A stretch of DNA of 64,000 bases from the NCBI RefSeq assembly GCF_030052815.1, contig NC_079498.1, forward strand, positions 81,702,992 to 81,766,991, given 5' to 3'. Positions 45,125 to 55,999 of the stretch are shown here, piece by piece; the stretch's first letter is position 1, and each line of letters opens with the position of its first letter. Below the pieces are notes generated by a model that ran no database searches, had not been told where the DNA came from, and worked only from the letters and a program-made list of their open reading frames with translations. A program made the position numbers and the translations under genes. The stretch comes from Hevea brasiliensis (Eukaryota; Streptophyta; Magnoliopsida; Malpighiales; Euphorbiaceae).

Positions 45125-46982
45125 TTATTCAGCTGGAGGATCACCCCCAGCCTGATCTACATTTGGTCCGTCTTCTCGCTCACCCTCAGCCTCCTCCTCA
45201 CTATCCTCACCCTCGCCTCCGGGAGCCAGGTCGGCCATCCAAGAGAAGTCCTCCTGCAGGTAGCAGCACGGGCTCGGCCAAGAGATCCTTGTGAGCGTTC
45301 ACATAAGCACCGGCTATTCCTGTCACCATCTCTTCATCTTTTGCCTTAAGCTCCTTAGTAAGGTGAGCGACCTAAGCAGCTTCGTTGGCCCCGAGCGCCT
45401 AGACTTCTCCGATAGCATGATCCCTTTCAGCCAGAACATGAGCCTGCTCGGCTAGCTTATCCTCGTAAAGTTTTATCTGCCCCTCGATGTCGGATATATA
45501 GTTCTGAGCGGATAAGAGTTGGGATCGAAGGGAAGCCACCTCTTGACTCTTCTTCTTGACCTCCTTACCCAGGCGGTGAGCCTTTTCCCAGACTGCGTGC
45601 TGGTTCACCAGGCACTCTACATTCAGACTCATGGATCGGGTCAAGATGTCGTCAAGATTGTCCGGAGACAGTCTGTCCCGATCCTCCCGAAAGCAGATAG
45701 AAGACCCCAAGACTTTGGCAAAACACAGGTTCTCGAACGATCCGGTTGTTCTCCAGGGAAGCGATCAGGACTTGAGCGCCACGAGAAGGGGGCCTCGCAG
45801 GAGGTTGAGAACGACCCCCTTCTGTGCTTGGAGCAACTGGAGGAGGTGGAGGCAGCTCTTCTCATCGAGGAGGAGATCGGATAGCTTCTGCGATCGGTGG
45901 TCCAGAAGGTCGAGGCGGGTCTCCTTGTATCTCCCCAGGTTCATGGCCAGGTGTTCGAAGCAGTTCCGAACGCTTCATCTCTTTTACTTTCCGGGAAATC
46001 TCTCTTTCTTTCTTCCGCTTCCTGGAACCCTCACCACCCGCCATACCTGCACAAAGAAGAGGTCAGTGAGATCGCTAAGGTCCTGAGATCTGAGATGTAG
46101 AAAATACCAATGCCGAGGTCAGAGAGCGGAAGTTCGCGATCTTGGCCGGTGATCAGCTGTATGGTCCAATGGTACAGCTCGGCAGTCACCGCATCTAAAC
46201 AGGAGAACTTCTAAGTGGCCGCCTGATTCTTCAGTTCCATCACTATTAGGCTTTCCTCCTTGTTCAGGGTAATACGCTTCGGAATCAAGGGCCCCTGGTG
46301 CCACCACCACAGAGAAGTCCTCAAAGCAGGTCGGATTTTTGCTCCTCAGAATGAAGAAGCGGTTCTTCCAATTCTTAAGGGAGGAGGGCAGATCGGTAAA
46401 GAGCCCACAATGAGGCTTCGCCTGAAAAAACCAGTGCTCATCGTCCTTTCGGCGAGTTAGCCTGTGCAGTTCGGCGAACACCTTAGCCGTAGGACTGATT
46501 CCCTTAGCTCGGCACAGGCCTCGGAAGGCTACTAAGATCCGCCACGAGTTAGGGTGAACTTGAGCAATGCACACTCGGTGATATTTTAGGACCTCCTTGA
46601 AGAAGTCATCCAGAGGGAATTGAAGACCGGCCTTTAACTGTTCCTCGTATACCATAACCATGTCATTCTCTTCAAAGAAGTGATCGGCTCGGTGATCGCC
46701 ATGACACCGGATAAGTTCGTACGAATCAGGACGAATATTGTACTCCTGGCTAAACGATTGCAGATCGGATTCTTGCAAGATCGATGGCAGCTCGTCCATA
46801 GGAAGATTCTCCCTCCCTGAAGAAGGTGCATGCCTTGATGGTGCGATCCGCCCCCGAGCTGGAACGGAGACCCTAGGAGGTTCTGGTTGTGCGCTTGGCC
46901 CGACCACCTCTTCTTCATCAGACGACCACGAGAACTAAATGGAAGGAGGGCTTGTCGCTCTCTGACCTTCGGCGCCGCTCAT
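45125..46982 (-). pseudogene. Antisense gene 1 in C 3' LTR (gypsy-type transposase-like, coiled coil)
   Basis: Exon 1 runs from ATG 46982 to 46108 on the - strand. It has MSGAEGQRATSPPS, a TAG where the other LTR has CAG, then QSFSQEYNIRPDSYE, HPNSWRILVAFRGLCRAKGI and KNWKNRFFIL. A 2-nt deletion near 46310 shifts frame. A 61-bp intron is likely (46107-46047, GT to AG). Exon 2 has a Lys/Arg-rich start (GSRKRKKEREISRKVKEM), a Pro-rich stretch, LIASLENNRIVRE and a long coiled coil (45700-45400). An acidic tail ends in TAA at 45127-45125. Unspliced, the frame hits a stop within a few codons of the junction. A TAG near 46213 is shared by both LTRs, so that break predates insertion. The protein family is best matched by Transposase_28. 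Confidence 0.6.
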
Positions 46983-47140
46983 TTTCAAAGGAAATAAAGA
47001 ATTTAAACTAAAAAGAAGATCAAAGCCCTTACCGGAGTCTGATCGGCGTCGGAAGAACTTGAGAAAATGAGAGAACTTTGAAGTTGTGAGCAAGAGACTG
47101 AAAATGACATACAGGAGCAAATGGCTAACCCCCCCACCCC

Positions 47141-47148
47141 TATTTATA
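47141..47148 (-). promoter_or_regulatory. TATA-like box for antisense gene 1 (3' LTR copy)
   Basis: TATAAATA on the - strand, about 160 nt upstream of the ATG at 46982. Same position relative to the gene as in the 5' LTR. Confidence 0.5.
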
Positions 47149-47622
47149 CTCGTCCGAGCATTTAATGCTCATGAGGTTCCAGGCAGTGCATCGGTTAGCG
47201 GGACTCGCCAGCTGTTCTAACACGTCTCACGCATATTCCCAAGATTCCATAAAGAGATCGGTTAATTATAGAGCGGCAGATCCAGGTGTTTCGAATTACG
47301 GATCGCATAAGTGTCATTCAGGTGAAGAATCAGATCGGATAATCATATTAGAGCTCGGAAAATAATTAATAAGATAATAATTGACAAAATAAAATCTTTA
47401 TTTCCAAAAGATCGGATTACATCATTTGGGCGATCTCAGGAGATCGGAATACATTTCCAAAAGTCAGATTACATAATTTGGGCGATCTAAAGATTGGAAT
47501 ACATTAGATATCTGATTACATCAAAAGGCCGATCTCTAAAAGATCAACGGAACATCCTATCTAAAGAGGCCTGTGTCAATAGTCAACATTGTGACTGATC
47601 CAAAGGGTGTCACCGGCCGAGC

Positions 47623-47934
47623 TTAACATTGCCGGAACGCAATGTGGAGGAAAGCCGCTGTCGGAACACCCAATGTGGTGAGAAGCCGAATAAACTCAGA
47701 AAAGCAACCGGCAAGGGTCGGCGGAACATCAGCAATTTGCTCGGCCAAAATCGGTTCGCCGATTATGCCGGTGGAACGATTCGGGATCGACACGATCGAG
47801 ATCCGCGATCCAGATCGGTTAATTGGTCCAGTTCTCTCACCATCATCAGACAAGGTTATGCGATCACCAGGATCATAAATTTTCAGTCGAGGAACAAAGA
47901 AGTCTATCGGAAAGGGATCAAAAACCACAATCAT
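47623..47934 (-). CDS. Antisense ORF 2 in C 3' LTR, 103 aa, unknown
   Basis: Counterpart of the 29328-29684 ORF: starts MIVVFDPFPIDFF and ends HIAFRQC. Upstream TATATATA is at 48023-48030 and downstream AATAAA at 47397-47402 on the - strand. The shorter end results from loss of a short duplicated segment relative to the other LTR. No domain is recognised. Confidence 0.35.
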   Translation of the reverse strand: MIVVFDPFPIDFFVPRLKIYDPGDRITLSDDGERTGPINRSGSRISIVSIPNRSTGIIGEPILAEQIADVPPTLAGCFSEFIRLLTTLGVPTAAFLHIAFRQC

Positions 47935-48645
47935 GACCGGAACGACCGCCGGAGCAGCTAGAACTGGAAAGTAAGAAGGAAGAGAGGAAAATCGGATGAA
48001 GGAAAGTCTCTTTCGTTAGGGGTATATATAGGGGAAAACGGGCATTTATTGCTAAGCAGAAAATGAAGCGGACGCTTCGGGAATTGAGAGGAATTAATGC
48101 TTTGACCGGACCAGGGCTGATTAAGGGATCGGAATAATAGAGATCGGAAGATGGGAGATCAGCATGAGAGATCGGAATAGGAGCGTGTCAAGAAGATTGA
48201 AAAGGGGGAGGGATCGGAAGGCAAAAAGAATAAGACAAATCCCAAATAACCGCCGTCAGAATCAGAGCCGAGGTAGTTAAAGCGTTGCAGACGAGATCTC
48301 CACCGCACGCCTAAGAATCGCCCACAATCTTGTGAGTGCGGTATGTCATGTGATCCTGTACATCTCAATCTCCATCGTTGATCTCACTTGTAGGGCGAAC
48401 CGGAACCCTTGGATCAAGAGAGAAGGCGACAAGACCAGCGTCTTTCGCTCTTAGCCCTCGGTCGCTCGGACAAGAGGATTTGAGACCGTCAGATTGAAAG
48501 AAGAAAAGGACGAATATTCTGAAGAATAATCTCAGTCGTTCATTTTGGTTCTCTTTAATTCTCAAGCATCCGATCATGTCCTTCAAAATCCAGACCCTCC
48601 ATCTCCCTCAAAATAAATCCTGACCCTTCATGGGAGCACGATTCC

Positions 48646-48653
48646 TATAAATA
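48646..48653 (+). promoter_or_regulatory. Sense TATA box in C 3' LTR
   Basis: TATAAATA in the same context as 30407-30414. In the 3' LTR it would drive transcription outward through R-U5 into the remnant of element B. Confidence 0.55.
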
Positions 48654-49645
48654 CACTTTGAAAACTGTTCAAAAAAAACGAAAAAATATATAGACAAGAG
48701 GCAGTAACTATAGTGGAATAACTCTGAAACTTAATTCAGTTTGTTACTCTGCTAATTTTTTGGAGTTTTCGTAGAAAAAACTTTTGAAACTAGTTTTCTG
48801 AAGTGTTTTCTTGCAAAAGGGATTCTTGAATACTGAAATTTTTCATTTTCAGTTCGTTCATTATCCTGTGGCACTCCCACTTTCTGTCTTTGTTATCCTC
48901 TATTTCCATTCATATTGTCTAAGCTCAACTCCACTCAAGCTTGGTTATTTTGACCCGTTTATATTTTAACAAAGAATACTTCATTTCGAGGCGAACCACA
49001 GTCCTCCGGCTGCCAACCTGCAATCTTGCTACTTTTTGCGATTCTGTAGTTAGTTCAATAGACTCGACTCCCTACAGGTCAGTGTTAATATCGCCATTTT
49101 ATTAAGTCTAGTTCTCGTTTCACGTATTTCCTTTGTCCTCTTTCTTATGCCTGTTATTTTCTTTAAGTTCATGTCACGCTAAAAAATACAAAGGAAAGAT
49201 ATGCTCTAGTTTACTCCCGTGCTGGCTCACCCACACTTTTGTTAATCTTTATTATTTCTGAACGCAAGTCATCTAGTCCCAAGTTACGTAGAAGCAGCTA
49301 AGGAAAATGTAGGTAACTGTGTTTAAAGTGTCTCTTTGAAAAAAGAGGGTCTAAATAACACGTCAGGGAAATAGCAAAATTGAATCACTAGGCTGACATG
49401 GAAGGCGATCCGGCATAATGCCATAAGGCGGAATAAAAAATCAAAACTCAGATAAGTAAAAGGGTACAGATAGGATACTGGTAAAGTGACCTTAGGGGAG
49501 GTCAGCAAAATTCAGTCCGGCGTCCCTTATTTAGTCACAAAGTACCAACGAGTTAAAAGAAGTCTTATTTCGACCTTTGGCACCTTTAAATACTAGAACT
49601 CTTAAACTTAGACTCTTATGATATATGGCTGTGTCCAAATTTCGA

Positions 49646-50085
49646 AGAGGTCGGAAGAGAGTCGTTATCCGTTCCTCAAACAAAATTTTTAACAAATAAT
49701 TTAAAAGAGATCGGAGGAGAGTTCTTATCCAGTTCTCAATCTAAAATTTAAAATAAATACTCAAAGGAGATCGGAGGAGAGTTCTTATCCGGTTCTCAAA
49801 CTAAAAATTTAATAAACATTTAGAAAGGGGATCGGAGGAGAGTTCTTATCCGGTCTCAATTCAAAATTTTAATAAATACTTAATAGAGATCGGAGGAGAG
49901 TTCTTATCCGGTCTCAATTCAATTTTAATCTAACGAGTATCGGAGGAGAGTTCTTATCCAGTCTCAACTCAGAATTTTAATAAATATTTAATTGAGATCG
50001 GGGGAGAGTTCTTATCTGGTCTCAACTCAAAATTTTAATAAATATTAAAGAGTTCGGAGAAGAGTTCTTATCCGATTCTTAAATT
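49646..50085 (+). repeat. Hairpin-forming ~60-bp array in C 3' LTR
   Basis: Same array as 31408-31845, with eight units of GATCGGAGGAGAGTTCTTATCC type. The unit count is unchanged between the LTRs. Confidence 0.8.
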
Positions 50086-50475
50086 AAATTTTAATAAAAT
50101 ATTCCTTTCAAATAAAATTAACATACAACAGTAATTCACTAAGGTTGTCTCATTTACTTATGTATCTGGGTGATCCGAATTTAGTAAAAAATTAAAATTT
50201 CCTTTTGACAAAAGGTTAACATGTCCATTCAAGCCCTCCTAACTAATGCAAAGTTAAATCTACTTACCCTTATTAAGGGACGAGGTGGGGTGCCTAACAC
50301 CTTCCCCACCCGTTTACGGACCCCGAACCTAGAATCTCTGTCTTGAAGTGGTTTCATTTCAATCTATTTTCACAAATGGTTTTCTTTAGTTTCCCTCAAA
50401 ACTAAGGTGGCGACTCCTCACTCTTTCCCACTTCGGTGAGGGTTCGTTCAGGCGACCGCAAAACACCTTGCGACA

Positions 50476-50604
50476 ATTTCACTTAGTGACCCATAAATAA
50501 ATAAATTAAAAATGATAAATATCAATGAGATAAGATAGGGTGCTCCAGCACACTGTGTGGCATATCTTGCTCGGCTACACTGTAGACGGGTAAGGTGTGT
50601 CACA
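50476..50604 (+). repeat. Last 129 bp of element B 3' LTR
   Basis: ATTTCACTTAGTGACCC to GTGTCACA is collinear with 26021-26149, with about four differences. It is followed by the TTGTC duplication. This shows that B once had a complete 3' LTR into which C inserted. Confidence 0.92.
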
Positions 50605-50609
50605 TTGTC

Positions 50610-53150
50610 CATCCCAACCACTTTTTCTACTGAAAATACACAAATAGAATACCTTAATACTCATCTCAATTGTTTCCAAGTACTCATTATAGGAATGTCT
50701 AATGCATCCTAAGTTAGCTTTGTAAATCTTAAAGAGTTTTGGATTTTGGATTGCTTGGTGCCCTAATTTTTGAACTCAATTTTTACCTAGTTACAATCAT
50801 AATTTGATGAGGTGTTCTTCATGAAAATTATCCCTCTAGGTCACATGTTTATTTCCCTTTTTGAATCACCTTGTTTGGAGTTGTGTAGCCTAAGTTATAG
50901 TCAAATAAATTTTACTGTTCCCATGGATAGATTCTGGCAGATTTAGTGACTTAAGTTTGCCCAGCAATTTGATTGAGTTAAGTCCATAATTTGGCCTTAA
51001 CTTCTGCATATTAAATATTCTAATGTGTTTTAGGTTTCTATCGGTTCAAGAATCACCTAATTTGGAGTTTTCTAGAGTGAGTTATGACAATTCAAATTTT
51101 ACTATTCATGTGCTAATTTCTGCAGGTTTCAGGTTCTGGTAGATTTGTTGACCCAATTTTGCTCAGCAATTTGGTTGGGTTAAGTTCATAATTTGGTCCT
51201 AAGTTCTTCATATGAAATGTTCTACTATGTTTTAGGTTTCCATCGGTTTAAGAATCACCTAAATTGGAGTTTTCTAGAGAGAGTTATGATTATGCAAATT
51301 TTACTGTTCATATAGTGATTTTGGCAGATTTCTAGATTTTGGCAGATTTGGTGACTCAACTTTGCTTAGCAATTTAATTGGGTTAAGTTTATAATTTGGC
51401 CTTAAGTTCTTCATATGAAATATTCTACTATGTTTTAAGTTTCCGTCGGTTCAATAATCACCTAAATTAGAGTTTTCTAGAGAGAGTTATGACTATGCAA
51501 AGTTTACTGTTCATATGGTCAATTTGCAGATTTCCAGATTTTGGCAGATTTGGTGACTCAACTTTGCTTAGCAATTTAATTGGGTTAAGTTCATAATTTG
51601 GCCTTAAGTTCGCCATATGAAATGTTATAATATGTTTTAGGTTTCCATCAGTTCAGGAATCACCTAATTTAGAGTTTTCTAGCGAGAGTTATGACAATTC
51701 AAAATTTACTATTCACATCAGCACATTGCAGATTTTAGAATTTCATCTCCATGTTCAAGCCAAGTTTAAGGCAATTTCTGGGCAGTTTCTGAGTTAGGTC
51801 TCTTCATGAAAATTCTAGGCCTATGTCTTAAGTTTCATTTCCAATTAGTTTCACACCAATTGGAGTTGTGTAGCTCAACTTATGAGCTGCTAAACACACT
51901 AGACTCAGTGTCCAAAAATTCTGCCCTAAGGTTCAATTGTCACCTCCCTTAATTTCTTCCACTAACCAACATCAATTAACATTTAACTCACCCCAAATGA
52001 CCATAATTTAACATTAATCCATCCATAGCACTTCATAGCACAAAAGCCCTAATTTTTCCAATCCCTAATTTGTAATTTCCCCACTCCATACCATTTCATC
52101 ATTTCCATCCATCATATAAATGCTAATTCAAACTAAAGGAACTTCAAATGACCATAATTAGGTTTTATAACCCTCAATTGCATAACATAACACAAAAGCC
52201 CTAATTTTTCATGAACTCTAATTTCCAATTTTTCCATTTTATGCAATTCCCATGTAATTCTACTACCCTAAACATGTATACACTTCAATTAAACTTGAAT
52301 TCATTATCAATTTAACTAAAACACATCAAACCTTAAGTTTTCCCTAAATTGGCCAAAATCACTCCTCTTCATACATGCATGATTCTCATGCTTTCACATG
52401 TAATTTTTATCAAAATTTAACTTAATTCAAGGTTTGTATAACTAATTGAGCATTAAAGAAACTTACCTCTTGATGATTTCTTTCCAACTTCAATTTTCTT
52501 CCAATTCTCTTATTCTACTTGCTCCAATCCCTCAATCAAAGTTTTCTTTGATGTTTTCTTTTAGTTTAATGGAGAACCCATGGATGGAAAAGTGGAGAAA
52601 TCAAATATGGGGAAGGAGTGTTAATGGAGGAAGTGAAGAAAAGAAAAGAGAGAGAGAGTGTGTGGAGAGGGTGGCAACATAATGGGGAGAGAGAGAGAGA
52701 AAATTGTCTTTTTGATTTTTAGTGTAATTGTCTCCTTTATATTTTTATCCCAAAATTTAATTTATTTTAATTATAAATTTTAATTTGTGTCATAAATGAA
52801 ATTAAACTTAAATTTTATTTCTTTTCTTTTCTTTTCATTTTATACTTTAATTTTTTTTTTCTCAAAAATTTTCTTCATAATTGAATACATTATTTTTCAT
52901 TTAATTTAAATTGACATTTTAGTCAAAAATTAACTCTTGAGGTGAATTGACCAAAATGCCCCTCATCTGGTCATAATCCTTCTTTTTCATAATACCCGAT
53001 GAGTCCTTAGGTCTTTGGTTCACTTGAATTTTTATTGTGTCTATCTCAATTAATTTTCCTTTTATTTTTGGTCCTTAAGGTGTCTTTGAATAGTACTAGT
53101 CACAGACTAAAAATGGTATTATTTAGAGCTTGGAGGTTCGGGGTGTTACA
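50610..53150 (-). repeat. 5' LTR of element A, second part
   Basis: Collinear with 14315-16830, including the ~200-bp repeats (50990-51720) and the GGAGAACCCATGGATGG stretch. It ends GGTTCGGGGTGTTACA at 53150, followed by the TGATC duplication of Athila-2 sequence. Confidence 0.92.
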
Positions 53151-53861
53151 TGATCATGCTTAGTGCATCCAATTCTAATACTCCAGTTGTCCTTCTTGTG
53201 TTGCCTCTTTCATTGGACTATTCAAAGTTATGATAGGCTACCCTTTCTAAGAGATCAAAAGCTTTTGTAGTGGTTTTTTCTATTAGATCTCCACTGCCTA
53301 TTGAATCAATAGTGCTTCTTGTTGATGGTAGAAGTCTATTGTAGAAGTTTTGTATGAGGAGCCAATCTTGAATGCCATAGTGTGGCTACTCCTTTTAAAG
53401 TCTTTTATATGTTTCTCATGCATCATAATGAGATTCATTGTCTTTCTATCTGAAGATATTGAGTTCAGCTCTAACTTTAGATGTGTCTTTCCAAGTGGAA
53501 AGTATCTTGTTAAAAAGGTTAGTGACAAATCAGCCTAGTTGATGAATGATCCTGCAGGTTGAGATAGTAACTACTTTCTTACTTTTTACCTAAGAGAGAA
53601 TGGGAATGCTCCAAGTCAAATAGCATCTTCAAAAATGCCATTCTTTTTAAATGTATCACAAAGAATAAGAAAACATTGGAGATGGTAGTGTATATCCTCC
53701 ATTAGTAATCCCCTAAATTGATATTGTTGAATCATCTGAAGCCATACTAGTTTCAGCTCAAAGTTATTAGCACCAATTGTTGGTTTGCTTACACTCGGTT
53801 GGAATCCTCGAATAGTAAGAGCTCTGTAGCTTCTCAAAGGTTTTGGACAATTGTCTGCCAT
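53151..53861 (-). pseudogene. Athila-2 gag, N-terminal part
   Basis: Start ATG at 53861 on the - strand (MADNCPKPLRSYRAL). The segment NNFELKLVWLQMIQQYQF.GLLMEDIHYHLQ and the following FPFSL block, spread over several frames, match the Athila gag capsid region. TAG, TAA and TGA stops replace Gln and Trp codons near 53400-53460. At 53151-53155 the TGATC duplication marks the edge of element A. Across it the frame continues correctly into the 12111-13010 segment. Confidence 0.8.
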
Positions 53862-54102
53862 AGTTGAAGTTTTAGCTTCCTATTACTTCTTCCCCTTTTT
53901 AAAGGCTTTAAAAGTTCTATCTATTTCTAGATCCAATTTTAGTAATTCTTCTTCTAGTTTTGTTATGGTTATAAACATGAATAGAAGATCTTGAAAAATA
54001 GTAAAGCAAAAAGAACGAAATAAGGCATACTAGTAAAAACTAAAGAAAATAAAAATGTCTAAATTAATTAAATTGCCTATTGTCTAATATCAAAGCATCA
54101 AT
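53862..54102 (-). other. Athila-2 leader, no gene seen
   Basis: AT-rich untranslated sequence between the primer site and gag. Nothing else recognisable. Confidence 0.55.
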
Positions 54103-54120
54103 CCCTAGCAATAGTGCTAA
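54103..54120 (-). promoter_or_regulatory. Eroded primer binding site of Athila-2 (tRNA-Asp type)
   Basis: On the - strand TTAGCACTATTGCTAGGG occupies the place where Athila elements carry a TGGCGCCGTTGCCGGGGA-like site. Every difference from that form is a C-to-T or G-to-A change, and all three CG pairs are gone. Confidence 0.7.
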
Positions 54121-54130
54121 AAACTTTTTG

Positions 54131-55999
54131 TGTAAAATCCTGCAAGTGTATGAATCATGACAAGTAATAGAGTGATGAGTGAGTATCATTCTCAAGAGGA
54201 TCGTGTTTGAGCACCAAACTACATAACAAATATAATTATCTAGACTATTAAATTCGAGGCAAAATTATAAACTAAACTAATTATGGTTAGAAAGTAAGTT
54301 AGAGTAGATTAACTAAAATGAAACATCAATGAATAAAAACATTCTAGAGCTAGGGGTTCACACTTCAATCAATCACAAACTCAATCTAAATTATTCAATA
54401 AATCAAGAATTATTACTTTGAAGAAAATTAATCCTAAGTTACCTTAAATCCTCTCTCAAGGCACTTAAGTTATATCTTAATCAACTCAAACCCTACTTTC
54501 ATGGTGATTAAATTAATTAAGATCCATTAAATTCTTTAACATATACAAGAGAGTATCCCTTGGTGCATGATATTTGCGGATGATATAGTTCTGAAAGATG
54601 AGACGTAAGAAGGTGTAAATAAAAAGTTAGAGCTTTGGAGAAGTACTCTAGAGTCTAAGGGATTTAAGTTAAGTAAAATGAAGATAGAATACATGCATTG
54701 CAAGTTCATTGAAGGCCAATCTGGTGATAGAGAAGGAGTTAGTTTGGATGAAGTGGTACTATCCCAAAGTAATCACTTTAAATATCTTGGCTCAGTCCTT
54801 CAAGTAGATGGGGGATGTGAGGAGGATGTTAATCATAGGATTAAAGTCGGATTGTTGAAGTGGAGACGTGCCATGGGAGTTTTATGTGATTGCAAGATTC
54901 CCAATAAGTTGAAAGGAAAATTTTACCATACAGCCATACAACTGGCCATGTTATATGGAAGTGAGTGTTAGGCACTGAAGGAGTCGTATATGTCTAAGCT
55001 AAGAGTTGCAGAAATAAGAATGTTAAGGTGAATGAGTGATCATACTAGACTAGATAAAGTTCATAATGAGAGTATTAGAGAAAAGGTAGGAGTGGTGCCA
55101 ATTGAGGATAAGTTGAGAGAAGGGAGATTGAGGTGGTTTGGTCATGTGAAGCGTAGACATACGGAAGCTCCAGTTAGACAAGTAGAACTCATTAGGTTAG
55201 AGGATAGAAAGAAACAAAGGGGTAGGCCTAAATTGACTTAGAAGAGAGTAGTACAACATGACCTAGAAGTATTACATATTTCTGAGGATTTAACCCAAAA
55301 TCGTTTAGAGTGGAGAAAGAGAATCTATATAGTCAACCCCAAATTTTTGGGATAAAGGCTTAGTTGAGTTGAGTTGAGTTAAGTTAATTATTAACTCCAC
55401 ATAAAATTCCAGCCTATCTCTAGATCAAGAACCCTAAGTTCAAAATCATCTTATTCCAATATTAATTTTCACCTTTTACTCCTTCAACTAATATCTAGAA
55501 TCAATATTAAATGGGTTTCAATACATAGCATGCATTAATATCCTAAGAAATTGAATAAAAAAAAAATATAAAACCCAATATATTAAATGAATTCAAACAA
55601 AATCCATAACTAAATTGAAAATGCTACATCCTTAACTTTATAATAAAAGAAATTACTCACTCATGGTAAGTTTTATAACTAAGATTAAATAAAGAAAACA
55701 CAAAGAAAACATCAGAAGAAAGAGAATAAAAGAACTCATAATAAGAATTTGCAACTTTGAACTTTTGGAACTTCGGCTAGAAATCTCTTTTAGAAATCTT
55801 GTTAATCGACCTTTTCTTACGTAGAATTATCATGCTTGAATGTAAAGAATCCTTTCCCTTTTATTTCCAACTTTTTATATCTATATCTAGTGTAACAACT
55901 TTCAATTCAGAGTCCTAGTAGCTTTAAAAGTCCTTTTGAGTTTAGTAGAAAGAAGAAAAGTTAATTGGGACTTTTTACTAGTGGTCATTGCATGGCCTA
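54131..55999 (-). repeat. 5' LTR of Athila-2, interrupted
   Basis: On the - strand it ends ...GGATTTTACA at 54131. Blocks match the Athila-1 LTR in reverse order: the GAGTATCATTCTCA region (54180), TTTGAAGAAAATTAATC (54417), GCCTATCTCTAG (55411), TTGAACTTTTGGAACTTCGG (55757) and TTTAAAAGTCCTTTTGAG (55923). A LINE insertion interrupts it. Its outer ~400 bp are lost beyond the copia element at 56000. Confidence 0.8.
54551..55385 (+). mobile_element. 5'-truncated RTE-like LINE
   Basis: A reverse transcriptase C-terminus starts at the palm motif IFADDIVL (about 54570). It continues EYMHCKF, FKYLGSVLQVDGGCEEDVNHRIKVGLLKWR and YHTAIQLAMLYGSEC (stop TAG at 54969), then [11 protein letters not shown] and [17 protein letters not shown] (stop near 55241), then EWRKRI.VNP. 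This wording is that of the plant RTE clade. The 3' end is a short GAGTT repeat (55360-55385), as expected of RTE tails. The insertion splits the Athila-2 LTR, and a possible target duplication TTAAC is weak. 5' truncation is normal for LINEs. Dead. Confidence 0.82.

Larger units (their letters stand above)
27442..50475 (+). mobile_element. Element C: large Tat/Ogre-type Ty3/gypsy retrotransposon
   Basis: Order: truncated 5' LTR, tRNA-Arg type primer site, extra ORF1, gag-protease with G-patch, intron, RT, RNase H, second RNase H, integrase, structured repeats, 61-bp minisatellite, polypurine tract and a 5.94-kb 3' LTR. Long LTRs, ORF1 before gag, an intron between protease and RT, and a second RNase H are hallmarks of the Tat/Ogre group. 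The right end abuts ATTTCACTTAG of the B LTR at 50476. The left end is not an LTR terminus: it starts 1.16 kb into the LTR, so a deletion removed the left end and part of B. No target duplication can be seen. Confidence 0.9.
44532..50475 (+). repeat. 3' LTR of element C, complete, 5.94 kb
   Basis: The LTR starts TGTCGACACC after the polypurine tract and ends CTTGCGACA at 50475. From 45693 on it matches the truncated 5' LTR. CCGATC / GATCGG words occur throughout, on both strands. It holds two antisense ORFs, a sense TATA box and a hairpin array. LTRs of 5-6 kb are known in Ogre elements. Confidence 0.92.
22991..50604 (+). mobile_element. Element B: chromovirus inserted in A LTR, TSD TTGTC, internally deleted
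   Basis: The element starts TGTAACATCC (22991) and ends GTGTCACA (50604). TTGTC is duplicated at 22986-22990 and 50605-50609. What remains is a 3.16-kb 5' LTR, primer site, most of gag, and 129 bp of the 3' LTR. Everything from the gag zinc-knuckle region through pol to within 129 bp of the end of the 3' LTR is gone, and element C occupies the gap. Its LTR matches the inverted LTR of element D at the right side of the window, so B and D are one family. Confidence 0.9.
13011..53150 (-). mobile_element. Element A: Tekay/Del-like chromovirus, TSD TGATC, split by element B
   Basis: Both LTRs (13011-16830, and 21693-22990 plus 50610-53150) begin TGTCAC and end GTTACA when read on the + strand. 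The internal region, read on the - strand from 21684 to 16831, holds primer site, gag, protease, RT, RNase H, integrase and a chromodomain-like tail, which is the chromovirus order. TGATC repeats at 13006-13010 and 53151-53155. The two LTRs are about 3.82 and 3.84 kb once B is removed. The element sits in gag of Athila-2. All its genes carry stops, and the integrase catalytic Glu is changed to Lys. Confidence 0.92.
10790..55999 (-). mobile_element. Athila-2, - strand Ty3/gypsy element split by other insertions
   Basis: Pieces read on the - strand from right to left: 5' LTR (54131-55999), primer site (54103-54120), gag N-terminus (53151-53861), then after the 40-kb insertion of element A the gag C-terminus (to 13010), protease, and reverse transcriptase cut at 10790 by Athila-1. 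The gag frame lines up across the A insertion when the TGATC duplication is counted once, which shows the two parts were one gene. The rest of pol and the 3' LTR lie left of base 1. The element is old: it is the host for all other insertions in this block and is full of stops. Confidence 0.85.

Noticed and set aside
54551..55385. LINE target duplication TTAAC
   Set aside because: The match is short and imperfect, so I do not claim it.
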